The notes under the pieces were generated by a model. The model made no database searches and was not told where the DNA came from. It saw only the letters and a list, made by a program, of their open reading frames with translations. From positions 558,001 through 622,000 of the forward strand of contig NZ_CP014692.1 in assembly GCF_002005445.1 (NCBI RefSeq): a stretch of 64,000 bases of DNA, written 5' to 3'. Position 1 is the stretch's first letter. Every line of letters begins with the position of its first letter. Source of the stretch: Acetobacter aceti. Its GTDB lineage: Bacteria; Pseudomonadota; Alphaproteobacteria; Acetobacterales; Acetobacteraceae. Both the position numbers and the translations under genes were made by a program. Below, piece by piece: positions 45,188 to 54,461 of the stretch.

Positions 45188-46687
45188 GTGATGGTTTATC
45201 GGGGCAAGTTTGAGATCAATGTTGCGACGCGCGCGTTTCTGGCGCGCGAGCCGGGAATTGTGGTTGGCGGCAAGCGCATCGCGGGGCGGTCGAAGGGGCG
45301 GATTCCCGTATTTGACCCTGCGTCTGGCCTGCCCATCGCAGAAGTGGTCGATGCGGTAACTGAAGATGTCAATGATGCGGTGGAACGGGCACATGCCGCC
45401 TTTCGTGACGGGCGCTGGCGCAACAAGACACCTGCCGAGCGCGAACGCATTCTGTTCCGCTTTGCCGAACTCATCGAGAAGAACGGCGAGGCACTGGCGC
45501 AGCTTGAGACGCTAGAGCAGGGCAAATCGATCCATCTTTCCCGCCTCTTTGCCAGCGCCGGTTCCGCAGAGTGGTTGCGCTACGCAGCCGGATTAACGAC
45601 AAAGGTCGAGGGACGGACAATGGATCTTTCCATGCCGCCCGGCCCGGATCGCTGGACCGCCTATACGCGTCGCGCGCCGGTAGGCGTGGTTGCGGGCATT
45701 GTGCCGTGGAACTTTCCGATGGCCATTGCTACCTGGAAATTCGCGCCCGCTCTGGCTGCCGGCTGCTCGGTTGTGTTGAAGCCTTCCGAATTCACTCCGC
45801 TATCGGCGCTGTGGCTGGCCGAACTGGCGCTTGAGGCTGGGCTGCCTGATGACGTGCTCAACGTCGTGACCGGAACAGGGCAGGGCGCGGGCTCCGCGCT
45901 CGTCTCGCACAGGCTGATCCGCAAGATCACCTTCACCGGTTCGACCGCTACGGGCAAGGCGATCGCGCGCGCCGCATTGGAGAACATGGTGCCGATCGGG
46001 TTGGAGCTGGGTGGAAAGAACCCGGCGGTGGTGCTGGCGGATGCTGATCTCGAAGTGACGGTGCCGGGTCTGATGGGGGGCGGATTCTTCAATCAGGGGC
46101 AGGTCTGTGCTGCGGCCTCGCGGATTTACGTTGAGGAAGCGATTCATGATCAGCTGGTGGAAGCGCTTGCGGACGCCATCAAGTCGCTGCCCGTGGGTGC
46201 CGGTATGGATCCTGCCGCCCAGGTGACGCCACTGGTGTCCAGGGAACATAAAACCAAGGTCACGCGCTATCTTGACGATGCCAAGGCCAAGGCGAAAGTC
46301 ATTGCAGGAGCGCAGGTGCCGGAAGGTGACGGCTATTTCGTCAGTCCGCATATTGTGATCGCGCCGGCCGATAATGTCGCGCTCAAGCGGGAGGAGGTCT
46401 TTGGTCCGGTTATCGCGATCCAGAAAGTCGGGAGTCGGGACGAGGCGATCGCGCTTGCCAACGATACCGACATGGGTTTGGCTGCCAGCGTCTGGACGCA
46501 GAACCTGAAGGCAGCGATGACGCTGACGCGCCAGCTTGATGCGGGCACCGTCTGGGTCAACACGCATAGCTTTATCGATCCAGCGCTGCCTTTCGGTGGC
46601 ATCAAGCAGTCCGGACTTGGTCGTGAGTTTGGTACCGATTGGGTAAACGCCTACACCGAGCTAAAATCAATCTGTATCTCGCATTGA
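45188..46687 (+). CDS. NAD(P)-dependent aldehyde dehydrogenase
   Basis: A 499-residue aldehyde dehydrogenase with the catalytic Cys307 in FFNQGQVCAAASRIYV, the general base Glu273 in PIGLELGGKNP, the cofactor motif ITFTGSTATGKAI, and VPWNFPMAIATWKFAPALAAGC. Family wording is near the phenylacetaldehyde/betaine aldehyde group. It follows the IacA-like gene by 15 bases and probably shares its transcript. It would convert the aldehyde made by the FAD amine oxidases to an acid. Start is GTG 45188 or ATG 45191. Confidence 0.9.
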   Translation: MMVYRGKFEINVATRAFLAREPGIVVGGKRIAGRSKGRIPVFDPASGLPIAEVVDAVTEDVNDAVERAHAAFRDGRWRNKTPAERERILFRFAELIEKNGEALAQLETLEQGKSIHLSRLFASAGSAEWLRYAAGLTTKVEGRTMDLSMPPGPDRWTAYTRRAPVGVVAGIVPWNFPMAIATWKFAPALAAGCSVVLKPSEFTPLSALWLAELALEAGLPDDVLNVVTGTGQGAGSALVSHRLIRKITFTGSTATGKAIARAALENMVPIGLELGGKNPAVVLADADLEVTVPGLMGGGFFNQGQVCAAASRIYVEEAIHDQLVEALADAIKSLPVGAGMDPAAQVTPLVSREHKTKVTRYLDDAKAKAKVIAGAQVPEGDGYFVSPHIVIAPADNVALKREEVFGPVIAIQKVGSRDEAIALANDTDMGLAASVWTQNLKAAMTLTRQLDAGTVWVNTHSFIDPALPFGGIKQSGLGREFGTDWVNAYTELKSICISH

Positions 46688-46743
46688 GGTGATTGGAGCT
46701 TCGGTCAACGAGGAGGATGTTGTCTCACGCTGCAGTACCTAGC

Positions 46744-47745
46744 TGTTTAGTCCCGTGTTTTGATGGTGCATTATTCAGTCAGGAATGGAGGGATGCACTG
46801 TGGGACAGATTTTACACGGGAGCGCCCGCACGACAGAAGCGGTCCGTCGAGCGATACACGATAGTCAAGAGAGCCTGAGGGTTCTGGCCAGGCGTTATGG
46901 GATCAACCCGAAGACGGTTGCGAAGTGGAAGAAGCGCACTGCGGTCGGTGATTTGCCGACCGGCCCCAAAGACGCGCATTCGACGGTGCTGAGCATTGAG
47001 GATGAGGCGATCATCGTTGCTTTCCGCCGTCACACGCTGCTGCCGCTGGACGACTGCCTCTACGCACTCCAGGCGACGATCCCGCACCTGACGCGATCAT
47101 CCCTGCATCGCTGCCTGCAACGACACGGGATCAGCCGACTACCCGAGGTGACGGGAGACAAAAAACCCAGGCGCAAGTTCAAGGCTTATCCGATTGGCTA
47201 TTTTCACATTGATATTGCTGAAGTGCAGACTGCGGAGGGTAAGCTGCGCCTGTTTGTCGCGATAGACCGTACCAGCAAATTCGCCTTTGTCGAACTGCAC
47301 CGGGAAGCCGGAAAAATGATTGCCGCAGGTTTTCTGCGGAACCTGATCGCAGCAGTCCCTTATGCCATCCATACAGTTTTGACCGACAACGGCATCCAGT
47401 TCACCAGTCAGACACGGCATAAATACGCCTTCCACCCTATCTTTGATCGGGTGTGCGACGAAAACGGTATCGAGCATCGGCTGACAAAGGTGAAGCATCC
47501 ATGGACCAACGGCCAGGTTGAGAGGATGAACCGCACGATCAGGGAGGCAACAGTCAAACGCTTCTATTATGAAACACATGACCAGTTGCGTCAGCACCTC
47601 GCGGACTTCGTCATGGCCTGCAATTTCGCCCGAAGGCTCAAGACGCTACGCGGTCTCACTCCATATGAATTCATTTGCCAGCAGTGGGAAAAAGAACCAT
47701 CACGGTTCATACATAACCCGCACCATCAAAATACGGGACTAAACA
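46744..47745 (+). mobile_element. IS481-family insertion sequence
   Basis: The ends are inverted repeats: TGTTTAGTCCCGTGTTTTGA at the left and the complement of TCAAAATACGGGACTAAACA at the right, one mismatch over 20 bases. The size is about 1.0 kb and it carries one intact transposase. Flanking bases (CCTAGC left, CCTAAG right) resemble but do not form a perfect target duplication. A truncated relative lies at 53674. Confidence 0.85.
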
Positions 47746-47750
47746 CCTAA
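46800..47750 (+). CDS. IS481-family transposase
   Basis: N-terminal helix-turn-helix (RAIHDSQESLRVLARRYGINPKTVAKWKKR) and a DDE integrase core: YFHIDIAEVQT, VLTDNGIQFTS, NGQVERMNRTIRE. The frame is intact for about 316 residues. The GTG at 46800 has GGAGGG 7 bases before it. The stop codon TAA (47748-47750) lies just beyond the right inverted repeat, so the last codon comes from flanking DNA. Confidence 0.9.
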   Translation: MGQILHGSARTTEAVRRAIHDSQESLRVLARRYGINPKTVAKWKKRTAVGDLPTGPKDAHSTVLSIEDEAIIVAFRRHTLLPLDDCLYALQATIPHLTRSSLHRCLQRHGISRLPEVTGDKKPRRKFKAYPIGYFHIDIAEVQTAEGKLRLFVAIDRTSKFAFVELHREAGKMIAAGFLRNLIAAVPYAIHTVLTDNGIQFTSQTRHKYAFHPIFDRVCDENGIEHRLTKVKHPWTNGQVERMNRTIREATVKRFYYETHDQLRQHLADFVMACNFARRLKTLRGLTPYEFICQQWEKEPSRFIHNPHHQNTGLNT

Positions 47751-47910
47751 GGCTGGCGTGCTGAGCGATCGTAATTGTGGGGAATGGTCTACCCCCCCCT
47801 GTGTCCAATCGAGCGGAAACTGGCTTGATGATTATGCACGCCACGGTGAGGAATCTGTTGCCTGACAGACGTCGTTCAATGTTGTCCTCGCTGAAAAAAG
47901 GAGAAGTGAT

Positions 47911-48837
47911 ATGGCTCGACATAAGGCCCTCAGGACGTTCGATCTTAACTTGCTGAAAATCTTTGTCGCTATATGGGACGCGCGCAGCCTAACGATCGCG
48001 GGTGACCAGCAGGGTCTTACTCAGCCCGCAATCAGCCATACGCTGAGACGTTTGCGCGAGCAGTTTGACGATCCTCTGTTCGTGCGTGTGGGTAATGAGA
48101 TGGTACCGACCGATGCCGCGAAGCGACTTTACGAACCGTTGACGGCATCGCTCCAGATTGTTGAGCAGGCTCTACTTGGGCAGCGTTTCTTTCGTCCGGC
48201 CGATGCGACCCGTACTTTTCATGTGGCTATGACGGATATCAGTGAATATTATTTCCTGCCAGAAATTCTGCAAATTATCCGTTCGCAAGCACCCAATGTG
48301 AAAATCGAGACGACCAATCTCGATATCACTAATATTCATGGTCTTCTCAAATCGGGCAAAACCGATATCGCGGTCGGCTATATTCTGGATACTGAGAATT
48401 ATACGACCATGCCAATGCTTCATGATCGGCATGTCTGCATCGTCAGGAAAGAGCATCTCGCTAGTTCCGGGGAACTGACCATCCAAGATTTCTGCGACCT
48501 AACTTTCGTGGATGTCTCAAAGTCGGTGCCCGGTTACGGAGTGATGGAAAGGCACTTGTCCGACCTGCACATAGAGCGGAATGTTGCCGCGCGTCTTTCC
48601 CATCTTTCGGTGTTACCGGCAATCGTGCGTAACACGGATCTAGCGGCCTTGTTTCCGGCCAGCGTAGTCTCGCGTCTTGTCAATGCCGAGGATTTTCGAG
48701 TTTTACGCTTGCCTTTTGAACTTCCGCTGATTCCGATCAGCGTTCATGCGCACAAGCGCTTCGCCACCGATCCCGCGATCGTCTGGTTGAGCAAAACTAT
48801 CTCGAATGCTTTTACAATGTCGAATCCTTCCACCTGA
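47911..48837 (+). CDS. LysR-family transcriptional regulator
   Basis: A 308-residue LysR protein of the NodD/LinR type: FDLNLLKIFVAIWDARSLTIAGDQQGLTQPAISHTLRRLREQFDDPLFVR (N-terminal winged helix) and a substrate-binding domain. The ATG follows AAAAGGAG. It sits between the IS481 element and the second Rieske oxygenase and reads in the same direction as its neighbours. It may control that oxygenase, the unknown gene and the TonB receptor, or the upstream island genes. Confidence 0.88.
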   Translation: MARHKALRTFDLNLLKIFVAIWDARSLTIAGDQQGLTQPAISHTLRRLREQFDDPLFVRVGNEMVPTDAAKRLYEPLTASLQIVEQALLGQRFFRPADATRTFHVAMTDISEYYFLPEILQIIRSQAPNVKIETTNLDITNIHGLLKSGKTDIAVGYILDTENYTTMPMLHDRHVCIVRKEHLASSGELTIQDFCDLTFVDVSKSVPGYGVMERHLSDLHIERNVAARLSHLSVLPAIVRNTDLAALFPASVVSRLVNAEDFRVLRLPFELPLIPISVHAHKRFATDPAIVWLSKTISNAFTMSNPST

Positions 48838-49026
48838 AGCTCAGGAACGGAAATAGGAGAATTATGCTGGATTATCGGCATAATTACAAAAATCAATTTG
48901 ATGCGTAAATGCAACGGATTAATGTGACCCTGAACTTGGTTGGTGGATTCAGATGCGCGGCGTCGGTGACGGGGCGTCGGTTCGGGAACCCGTGCGGTCG
49001 CAATTTGCAAGAGAGGGGAAGGTGTA

Positions 49027-50190
49027 GTGACTCAGTCACATTGGTTCACGCAGGATGAGATCAAGGGAATCCGCGAAGGATTCAACGGAATTTACAGTTC
49101 TCTTCCTTCTCGTCTTTATTACGATGAAGACTTTTATCAGTGGGAAATCGAAAATATCTTGAAGAAGCAGTGGTTGATTGTTGGACGTCAGGAGGAGGTG
49201 CCTAATCCTGGAGATTATTTCACGACAAGGATGTTCGATGAACCGATTCTCATCGTCCGCGGGCGTGACGGAGTGCTGCGTGCGCTCATCAATGTCTGTC
49301 AGCATCGCTTTGCCCAGATTGTTGAGGAAGGCCGGGGCAATATCAAGCTGCTGATGTGTCCCTACCATCGCTGGACCTACAATCTTGACGGTACTCTTCA
49401 AGGAGTCTCGGTCGAGCAGATTGCCGGGTTCGATAAGCATAAGTGCAGGATGCCGGAAGTCCGTCTGGAGATTTGGCAAGGTTTTGTCTTCATTAATTTC
49501 GATTCAAATGCGGAGCCGTTGGCCCCGCAGTACGCGCCGATCGAACCGATTTTCAATACATGGAATGTCAGTGACTTTCAGCACAGTTATGCCTACGAGT
49601 TCGATGCGCCGTGGAACTGGAAGCTTACGGTCGAGGCTGGCATGGAAGGTTATCACCATGTCGGTGTTCACCATGACCGCATCGAACGAGAGATACCGGC
49701 CAAAAACACGGAAGAAAGTTGGGGTGGGAAGGCCTGTTGTTCCTATCGTATGTGGTGGAAGGAAGGCGTGCCGCCTGAATATCTCCAGCCTTTTGGCATT
49801 CCGCCGGGCGTCAAAGGTGTTGACTGGGATAATGACCCACGAGTGCTCTTCGGGTTTCCGACTCTGGGAACTTGGTTGAATAATTACCAGAGCACTTATC
49901 TCATCTTTGAATTCGGCAACCGCGTTACTGCCAATCGTGGCAAGGTCTGCCAAGCGTTTCCCAAATGGGCGCTGGAATCTGTTAACGCCGAAGAGGCAAT
50001 AAAGTCCCAGACCGATTTCGCCTATCAAGTGCAACTAGAAGACGAGTTCGCCTGTCGGATTGTTCAAAAGGGCATCACTTCCAAGACCAATCGACGCTCG
50101 ATCTTGCATCCACGGCTCGAGGTCCAAATGAGCAAATTCTATAACTGGTATCTGGACATGGTGCTGAAGGCGGAACGAGGCACCGCTTGA
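49027..50190 (+). CDS. Rieske non-haem iron oxygenase
   Basis: A 387-residue oxygenase with Rieske ligands Cys91, His93, Cys111 and His114 (CQHRFAQ...CPYHRW). The iron site is in VEAGMEGYHHVGVHHD, with His210 and His215 as likely ligands and a Glu207 where many relatives have Asp or Glu. There is no beta-subunit gene, so it resembles the homotrimeric oxygenases that do demethylation or monooxygenation. The GTG start has an unusually strong AGAGGGGAAGG site. The reductase is not adjacent; the PDR protein at 33168 could supply electrons. Confidence 0.85.
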   Translation: MTQSHWFTQDEIKGIREGFNGIYSSLPSRLYYDEDFYQWEIENILKKQWLIVGRQEEVPNPGDYFTTRMFDEPILIVRGRDGVLRALINVCQHRFAQIVEEGRGNIKLLMCPYHRWTYNLDGTLQGVSVEQIAGFDKHKCRMPEVRLEIWQGFVFINFDSNAEPLAPQYAPIEPIFNTWNVSDFQHSYAYEFDAPWNWKLTVEAGMEGYHHVGVHHDRIEREIPAKNTEESWGGKACCSYRMWWKEGVPPEYLQPFGIPPGVKGVDWDNDPRVLFGFPTLGTWLNNYQSTYLIFEFGNRVTANRGKVCQAFPKWALESVNAEEAIKSQTDFAYQVQLEDEFACRIVQKGITSKTNRRSILHPRLEVQMSKFYNWYLDMVLKAERGTA

Positions 50191-50310
50191 ATCCACGGCG
50201 CAAGCCGAAGGTTAAAAATCATGATTGTCTTCGTCGCCCACTCTCCGGAAAGCACGGCATGACGTGGATGACGGGGCGTTGACATTAATATTTGGGATGG
50301 AAACTGTAGC

Positions 50311-50937
50311 ATGGCACTCTTGAGGCTCGAAAACGGCGAAATCTTTACCGATATCTCCAAGATCAATGAATTGGTGACCCCTATGGAAATCGGCGCTTTT
50401 AATGTGCCCGCCGACTTTCTTGCTTTCGCCAACGATCCGACCACCAAGTTCAACCGGCAATTTGCTAACAGGCTCTACAACGATGTCGCTACAGGGGTGG
50501 AAAGGTTGCTTGCCAGACACAACTTCACTTTTCAGGCCCGCCGTATCGGCATCTATGTCCCTCCTGTAAAACCGGGCGACTCTCGTCAGTTCATTACCTT
50601 GTTCGACAGCGATGCAGAGGTGGAACCGACGTCGTTGCGCGATGAGGATTTCAAAGCATACATGACGCCGCACCGCTTCCCGGTGCTGGATTTTCATTTC
50701 TGCTTCGCGGGTACCATGGCCAAAGGATTGAAACTGCAAAATGGTACCGAAGCTGTAATTTATATTTTCCCCGGTGAATGGATGCGGGTACGTCCAACTG
50801 TGCTTAACTGGCCAATCTTTCAGTCTGGTAGCCCCGTCGTCGGCCTGAGCTATTTCGCCGAGAAGGAAAACGAGCATGGCGCCTATGACATGGAACTACA
50901 TCCGGAATACAAACCGAAGGCGGTTACAAGCTTCTGA
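50311..50937 (+). CDS. Unrecognised protein linked to a Rieske oxygenase
   Basis: A 208-residue soluble protein with no family I recognise. It has a regular beta-rich character in the second half (RRIGIYVPP, FPVLDFHFCFAGTMAKGLKLQ, TEAVIYIFPGEWMRVRP), loosely like a cupin but without a clear His-x-His pair. It lies 120 bases after the Rieske gene and 350 bases before the TonB receptor, all on one strand. It could be an isomerase, a binding protein or an enzyme acting on the oxygenase product. Confidence 0.65.
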   Translation: MALLRLENGEIFTDISKINELVTPMEIGAFNVPADFLAFANDPTTKFNRQFANRLYNDVATGVERLLARHNFTFQARRIGIYVPPVKPGDSRQFITLFDSDAEVEPTSLRDEDFKAYMTPHRFPVLDFHFCFAGTMAKGLKLQNGTEAVIYIFPGEWMRVRPTVLNWPIFQSGSPVVGLSYFAEKENEHGAYDMELHPEYKPKAVTSF

Positions 50938-51286
50938 GGGCTCCCTGAAACACGATGGTTTGAGACATCTTTCATAGAAAGTCACAGGTATTTCAATGTC
51001 GGGATATGGCGCAGGAACGTAATGCAGCTATATCCCGCGGCGAAAACGCTCTAAATCTATGTATAAATAATAAGAAATAAATTACGAATGTGGTAAATAA
51101 AAATGTAATGCTTTATGCATTTAATGAAATTATTATTTTAAATATGGTGTAAATAAAATTAAAATACGTATTTTATTAATTGTATTATATAATTGAATTT
51201 ATTTTCACAAAATGAATTAGTTCATGATGTGCTTCCTGTGATGCTCAATGCGGCTTTGTGTCATATTTGTTTCGATATAGTAATGT
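50938..51286. other. AT-rich region upstream of the TonB receptor
   Basis: About 350 bases without a gene. From 51050 to 51210 the DNA is strikingly AT-rich (long runs of A and T), far from the GC-rich flanks. It probably contains the promoter of the receptor gene and marks foreign DNA. No clear operator or terminator was found. Confidence 0.4.
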
Positions 51287-53614
51287 ATGGGGTGTTGTAT
51301 GATCGTTTGGTGCAGAGGCCTCGTTTCGAGCGCCTTGAAGGTGCGGGTGTGCAGAAATCGCCTGCTTGTCATATTGACAACTGGCTGCATGGTAATGGTC
51401 TCCTCACAAGGCGTTTTACAAGCTAATGCAGCTTCACATCGCAATGCGCCCGAAATGTCACGTTCGGATAATTTCACTGATGTCCGTTCGAAACAGTTGG
51501 GTGTCGGTCGAATCAAACCAGCCAGACGAAGGAGCGTTACTAGACATAATCCTGAGAACATCCAGATAGTCGGAACATCGGTAACGGGTCGGTTTAGAAG
51601 AAGTGCTCAAACCGCTACGGCCTATACAGCAAAATATCTTCAAGATGCAGGTATAAAAAATGTTGCTGATCTACAGATCTTGGTGCCTAGCCTAAATTAC
51701 GGACAGGAGGCAGCCTGGGCTAAACCTCATCTTCGTGGTCTTGGTACGACGGCAACAGGACCGGGTGTAGAAAGTTCGGTCGGGCTTTATGTTGACGACA
51801 TCTATTATGCTTCGACTGTAGGAGGAGCGACAGATTTTAACAATATTGCTTCATTGAGCGTATTAAATGGTCCGCAAGGAACGAGTGGCGGGAGGAGCGA
51901 AACTGGTGGTGCCATCCAGATCAGCACTAAAGATCCTGCTCAAAAATTTTCTGGTTCGGCGAACATCGGTTATGGAAATTACGCTACCACACAAGGGACT
52001 TTTTATGTAACTGGTGGAATATCCAAAAAACTTTCAGCGGATATTGCTGTAAGGTTTAGTGACCAAGAAGATGGTTACGGAAAAAACTATTATACAAATA
52101 AGGATATAGACAAGACACAAAGTTTTTTTGTTCGTTCCAAATGGTTATATCGACCAAAGGATAACGTTAAACTATATTTTATATCTGACTATGGTCATAT
52201 GTTGTATAGCCCTATTCTTCAGCCTGCTCCAGGGACCACTCCTGTGGGTGGTAATATCCCGGTTGGTCCACACGATCTCAACGGCCCGAATGATCCGTCC
52301 GGTATTCTTAATACTGGGGGTTTTGCCGTTAAAAGTAAGGTTGACCTTAACGGTATTAGTCTGGAGACAATATCAGGTATCCGTCTGATGTATTCAAAGA
52401 CGGGTGAGGATGGTGCCCTGACCAATAATCCTCTTCTCGCGGAGAATATATCGCTGACGGAAAATCATCGGCAGATTACACAAGAGATAAGGTTAAGTGG
52501 TCAGCATTCGTTGTTCACTTGGCGTAGCGGGATGTTTTTTATGCATGAAGATGCTTGGTATGATCCGACGGAGCTTTCGGGTGATCTCTATGCACCATAC
52601 ACACGTATGGACTATTTCACGCATAGTCGTACGAATACGGGAGGTATTTACGGCAACATGTCTTTTGCGATTGACCGGGACACCCGCGTTATCGCAGAGG
52701 TAAGATATGATATTGAAGGCAGATCAATAAGTATAAATAATCCAAATTATGCGAGCGATGGCAGCAGTCTAGGTATTAGTCATTCTTCTGGGTCGAAAAT
52801 TTATCATGGTCCTTCAGCCAAGGTCGCACTTGAGCACAACTTCAACGACAATTTGTTTGGATATGTGTCTTACAACCATGGATTTAAGAGTGGTGGTTGG
52901 AATCCTTCGCTGCTTCCAGTTGTTCCGTATAAGCCTGAAACTGTTGACTCATTCGAAACGGGAGTGAAATTTAGCGCCTTTAGTAAAAGACTTAATATAG
53001 ATCTGGCTGGATTTTATTATATATACAATAATATTCAAGTTCAAAGTTATGCGACAGGTATCTTGGATATTATGAACGGGGCTTCAGCAAACGTAAAAGG
53101 TATTGACCTAAATGGTAGATATAAGATTATTAAAAATCTTACTGGTACATTTGGTGTCGAGCTTTTAGATTCCCGCTTCACGTCATATCCGCAAGCAGAT
53201 ATTACATCGCCCGAGCCGTGTGGTGCCACCATTTCGGGAGTTTGTGGAGGAACTTATTATGGGCAAGGTAGCGCCAAAGGAAGGCATTTGCCTTATTCGT
53301 CGTCCGTAACGGCTTCTCTTTCATTGACTTATGTTCAACCTAGTCTCGTGGGTGACTTCCGCTTTACCGGGTCGTACCGTTATAATAGTGGTTTTTATGG
53401 CGAACCAGATAACAGATTACACCAGAAGCCATATAGCTTGTTCAATGCACAGCTTGGTTGGACGTCACCTTCAAACCGCTACAATATTGCAGTATGGGCA
53501 AACAATCTGACAAATTCTGCTTATTCACTAAGTCTCTTTTCTCAGTCAAATGGTGATGTGATAATGTACGCACCACCTCGAACCTACGGATTTACGGCTG
53601 GTGTCAATTTCTAG
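51287..53614 (+). CDS. TonB-dependent outer-membrane receptor
   Basis: A protein of about 775 residues with an N-terminal signal (RNRLLVILTTGCMVMVSSQG, cleavage near ANA), a plug domain (TATAYTAKYLQDAGIKNVADLQILVPSLNYGQ, SVGLYVDDIYY, SLSVLNGPQGTSGGRSETGGAIQISTKDP) and a 22-strand barrel ending ...PRTYGFTAGVNF with a terminal Phe. I see no clear TonB box. The coding sequence is clearly more AT-rich than its neighbours, which suggests transfer from another source. An ATG at 51299 with GGGG before it may be the true start. It probably brings the island's substrate across the outer membrane. Confidence 0.88.
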   Translation: MGCCMIVWCRGLVSSALKVRVCRNRLLVILTTGCMVMVSSQGVLQANAASHRNAPEMSRSDNFTDVRSKQLGVGRIKPARRRSVTRHNPENIQIVGTSVTGRFRRSAQTATAYTAKYLQDAGIKNVADLQILVPSLNYGQEAAWAKPHLRGLGTTATGPGVESSVGLYVDDIYYASTVGGATDFNNIASLSVLNGPQGTSGGRSETGGAIQISTKDPAQKFSGSANIGYGNYATTQGTFYVTGGISKKLSADIAVRFSDQEDGYGKNYYTNKDIDKTQSFFVRSKWLYRPKDNVKLYFISDYGHMLYSPILQPAPGTTPVGGNIPVGPHDLNGPNDPSGILNTGGFAVKSKVDLNGISLETISGIRLMYSKTGEDGALTNNPLLAENISLTENHRQITQEIRLSGQHSLFTWRSGMFFMHEDAWYDPTELSGDLYAPYTRMDYFTHSRTNTGGIYGNMSFAIDRDTRVIAEVRYDIEGRSISINNPNYASDGSSLGISHSSGSKIYHGPSAKVALEHNFNDNLFGYVSYNHGFKSGGWNPSLLPVVPYKPETVDSFETGVKFSAFSKRLNIDLAGFYYIYNNIQVQSYATGILDIMNGASANVKGIDLNGRYKIIKNLTGTFGVELLDSRFTSYPQADITSPEPCGATISGVCGGTYYGQGSAKGRHLPYSSSVTASLSLTYVQPSLVGDFRFTGSYRYNSGFYGEPDNRLHQKPYSLFNAQLGWTSPSNRYNIAVWANNLTNSAYSLSLFSQSNGDVIMYAPPRTYGFTAGVNF

Positions 53615-53673
53615 CGGTATAGTTTCATTTTGCGATGTAAAAAATAGTAATTCGAATGTTTTTCAACGCCAGT

Positions 53674-53777
53674 TGTATGGTCCCGTGTTTTGCTGATGCA
53701 TTATCCGGTTAGGGATGGAGGGACGCGCTATAGGACAGATTTTACACGGGAGAGCCCGCACGACAGAGGCGGTCCAG
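53674..53777 (+). mobile_element. IS481 left-end remnant
   Basis: The sequence TGTATGGTCCCGTGTTTTGC and the following 80 bases match the left end of the IS481 element at 46744 with a few changes, including the CAGATTTTACACGGGAG and CCCGCACGACAGA stretches of the transposase start. It breaks off at about 53777, where IS3 sequence on the minus strand begins. The start codon region is damaged (ATAGGACAG instead of GTGGGACAG). Confidence 0.8.
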
Positions 53778-54060
53778 AGCCTCTTGAATGTGTCGGACCG
53801 CCTGCCGCTTTGCGACAGGCGTCACCACTTTTTTCCAACGATTTCCTTCAGCGCGGCATTATCCAGCATCGCGTCCGCCAGAAGACGTTTCAGGCGGCTG
53901 TTTTCATCTGCCAGCGCCTTCAACCGTTTGGCCTCGGATACCTCAAGGCCACCATAACGGGTCTTCCATTTGTAGAAGGTCGCGTCACTGATCTCGTGTT
54001 TGCGGCAAAGATCAGAGACCTTCAGCCCAACCTCCTGCTCCTTCAGGATCTCTATGATCT
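53778..54060 (-). pseudogene. IS407-group IS3 element: orfA C-terminal part and orfB start
   Basis: The minus strand encodes QIIEILKEQEVGLKVSDLCRKHEISDATFYKWKTRYGG, a helix-turn-helix, then a leucine-zipper part ending LKEIVGKKW at a TGA near 53822. The orfB frame starts there (VTPVAKRQAVRHIQEALD) and is cut off at 53777 by the IS481 remnant. The 5' part of orfA lies 2.4 kb away at 56443, because another IS3 element is inserted between. Confidence 0.8.
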
Positions 54061-54148
54061 GAGGTGGCCCCATTCGTTCGGACAGATTTGCGGGTTGAAT
54101 AAGCTATTGCCCGGTGTTGCTATGCCGCCAATTTCTCGTTGTTGCTGA

Positions 54149-54188
54149 CCGACACCGTTGCCGGGGTTAACCCCGGCAACGGTGTCGG
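54149..54188. repeat. Perfect 40-bp palindrome at the end of IS3 orfB
   Basis: Two 20-base arms (first arm CCGACACCGTTGCCGGGGTT) meet with no spacer, so DNA or RNA can form a long GC-rich hairpin. It lies inside the last codons of the transposase (PLPGLTPATVS) near its stop. It could work as a terminator that shields the element. Confidence 0.85.
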
Positions 54189-54461
54189 AGCAAACCCATG
54201 ATACGCCTCATCGGGCGTGCGTCCAGCGAGAGCCGAATGCGGACGCCGCGAATTATAATGACCAATCCATTTCGCAAGGCCTGCACGAAGTTCCGAGCCG
54301 GTCTCGAAAGCGTGGAGATACACGCATTCATATTTCAATGACCTCCAGAGCCGTTCGATGAAGACATTGTCCATCCAGCGGCCGCGCCCGTCCATGCTGA
54401 TGCGGCTCTGCCGCTCCTGCAGCACTTCGGTGAAGCGCGGCGTGGTGAATTGGCTGCCCTG

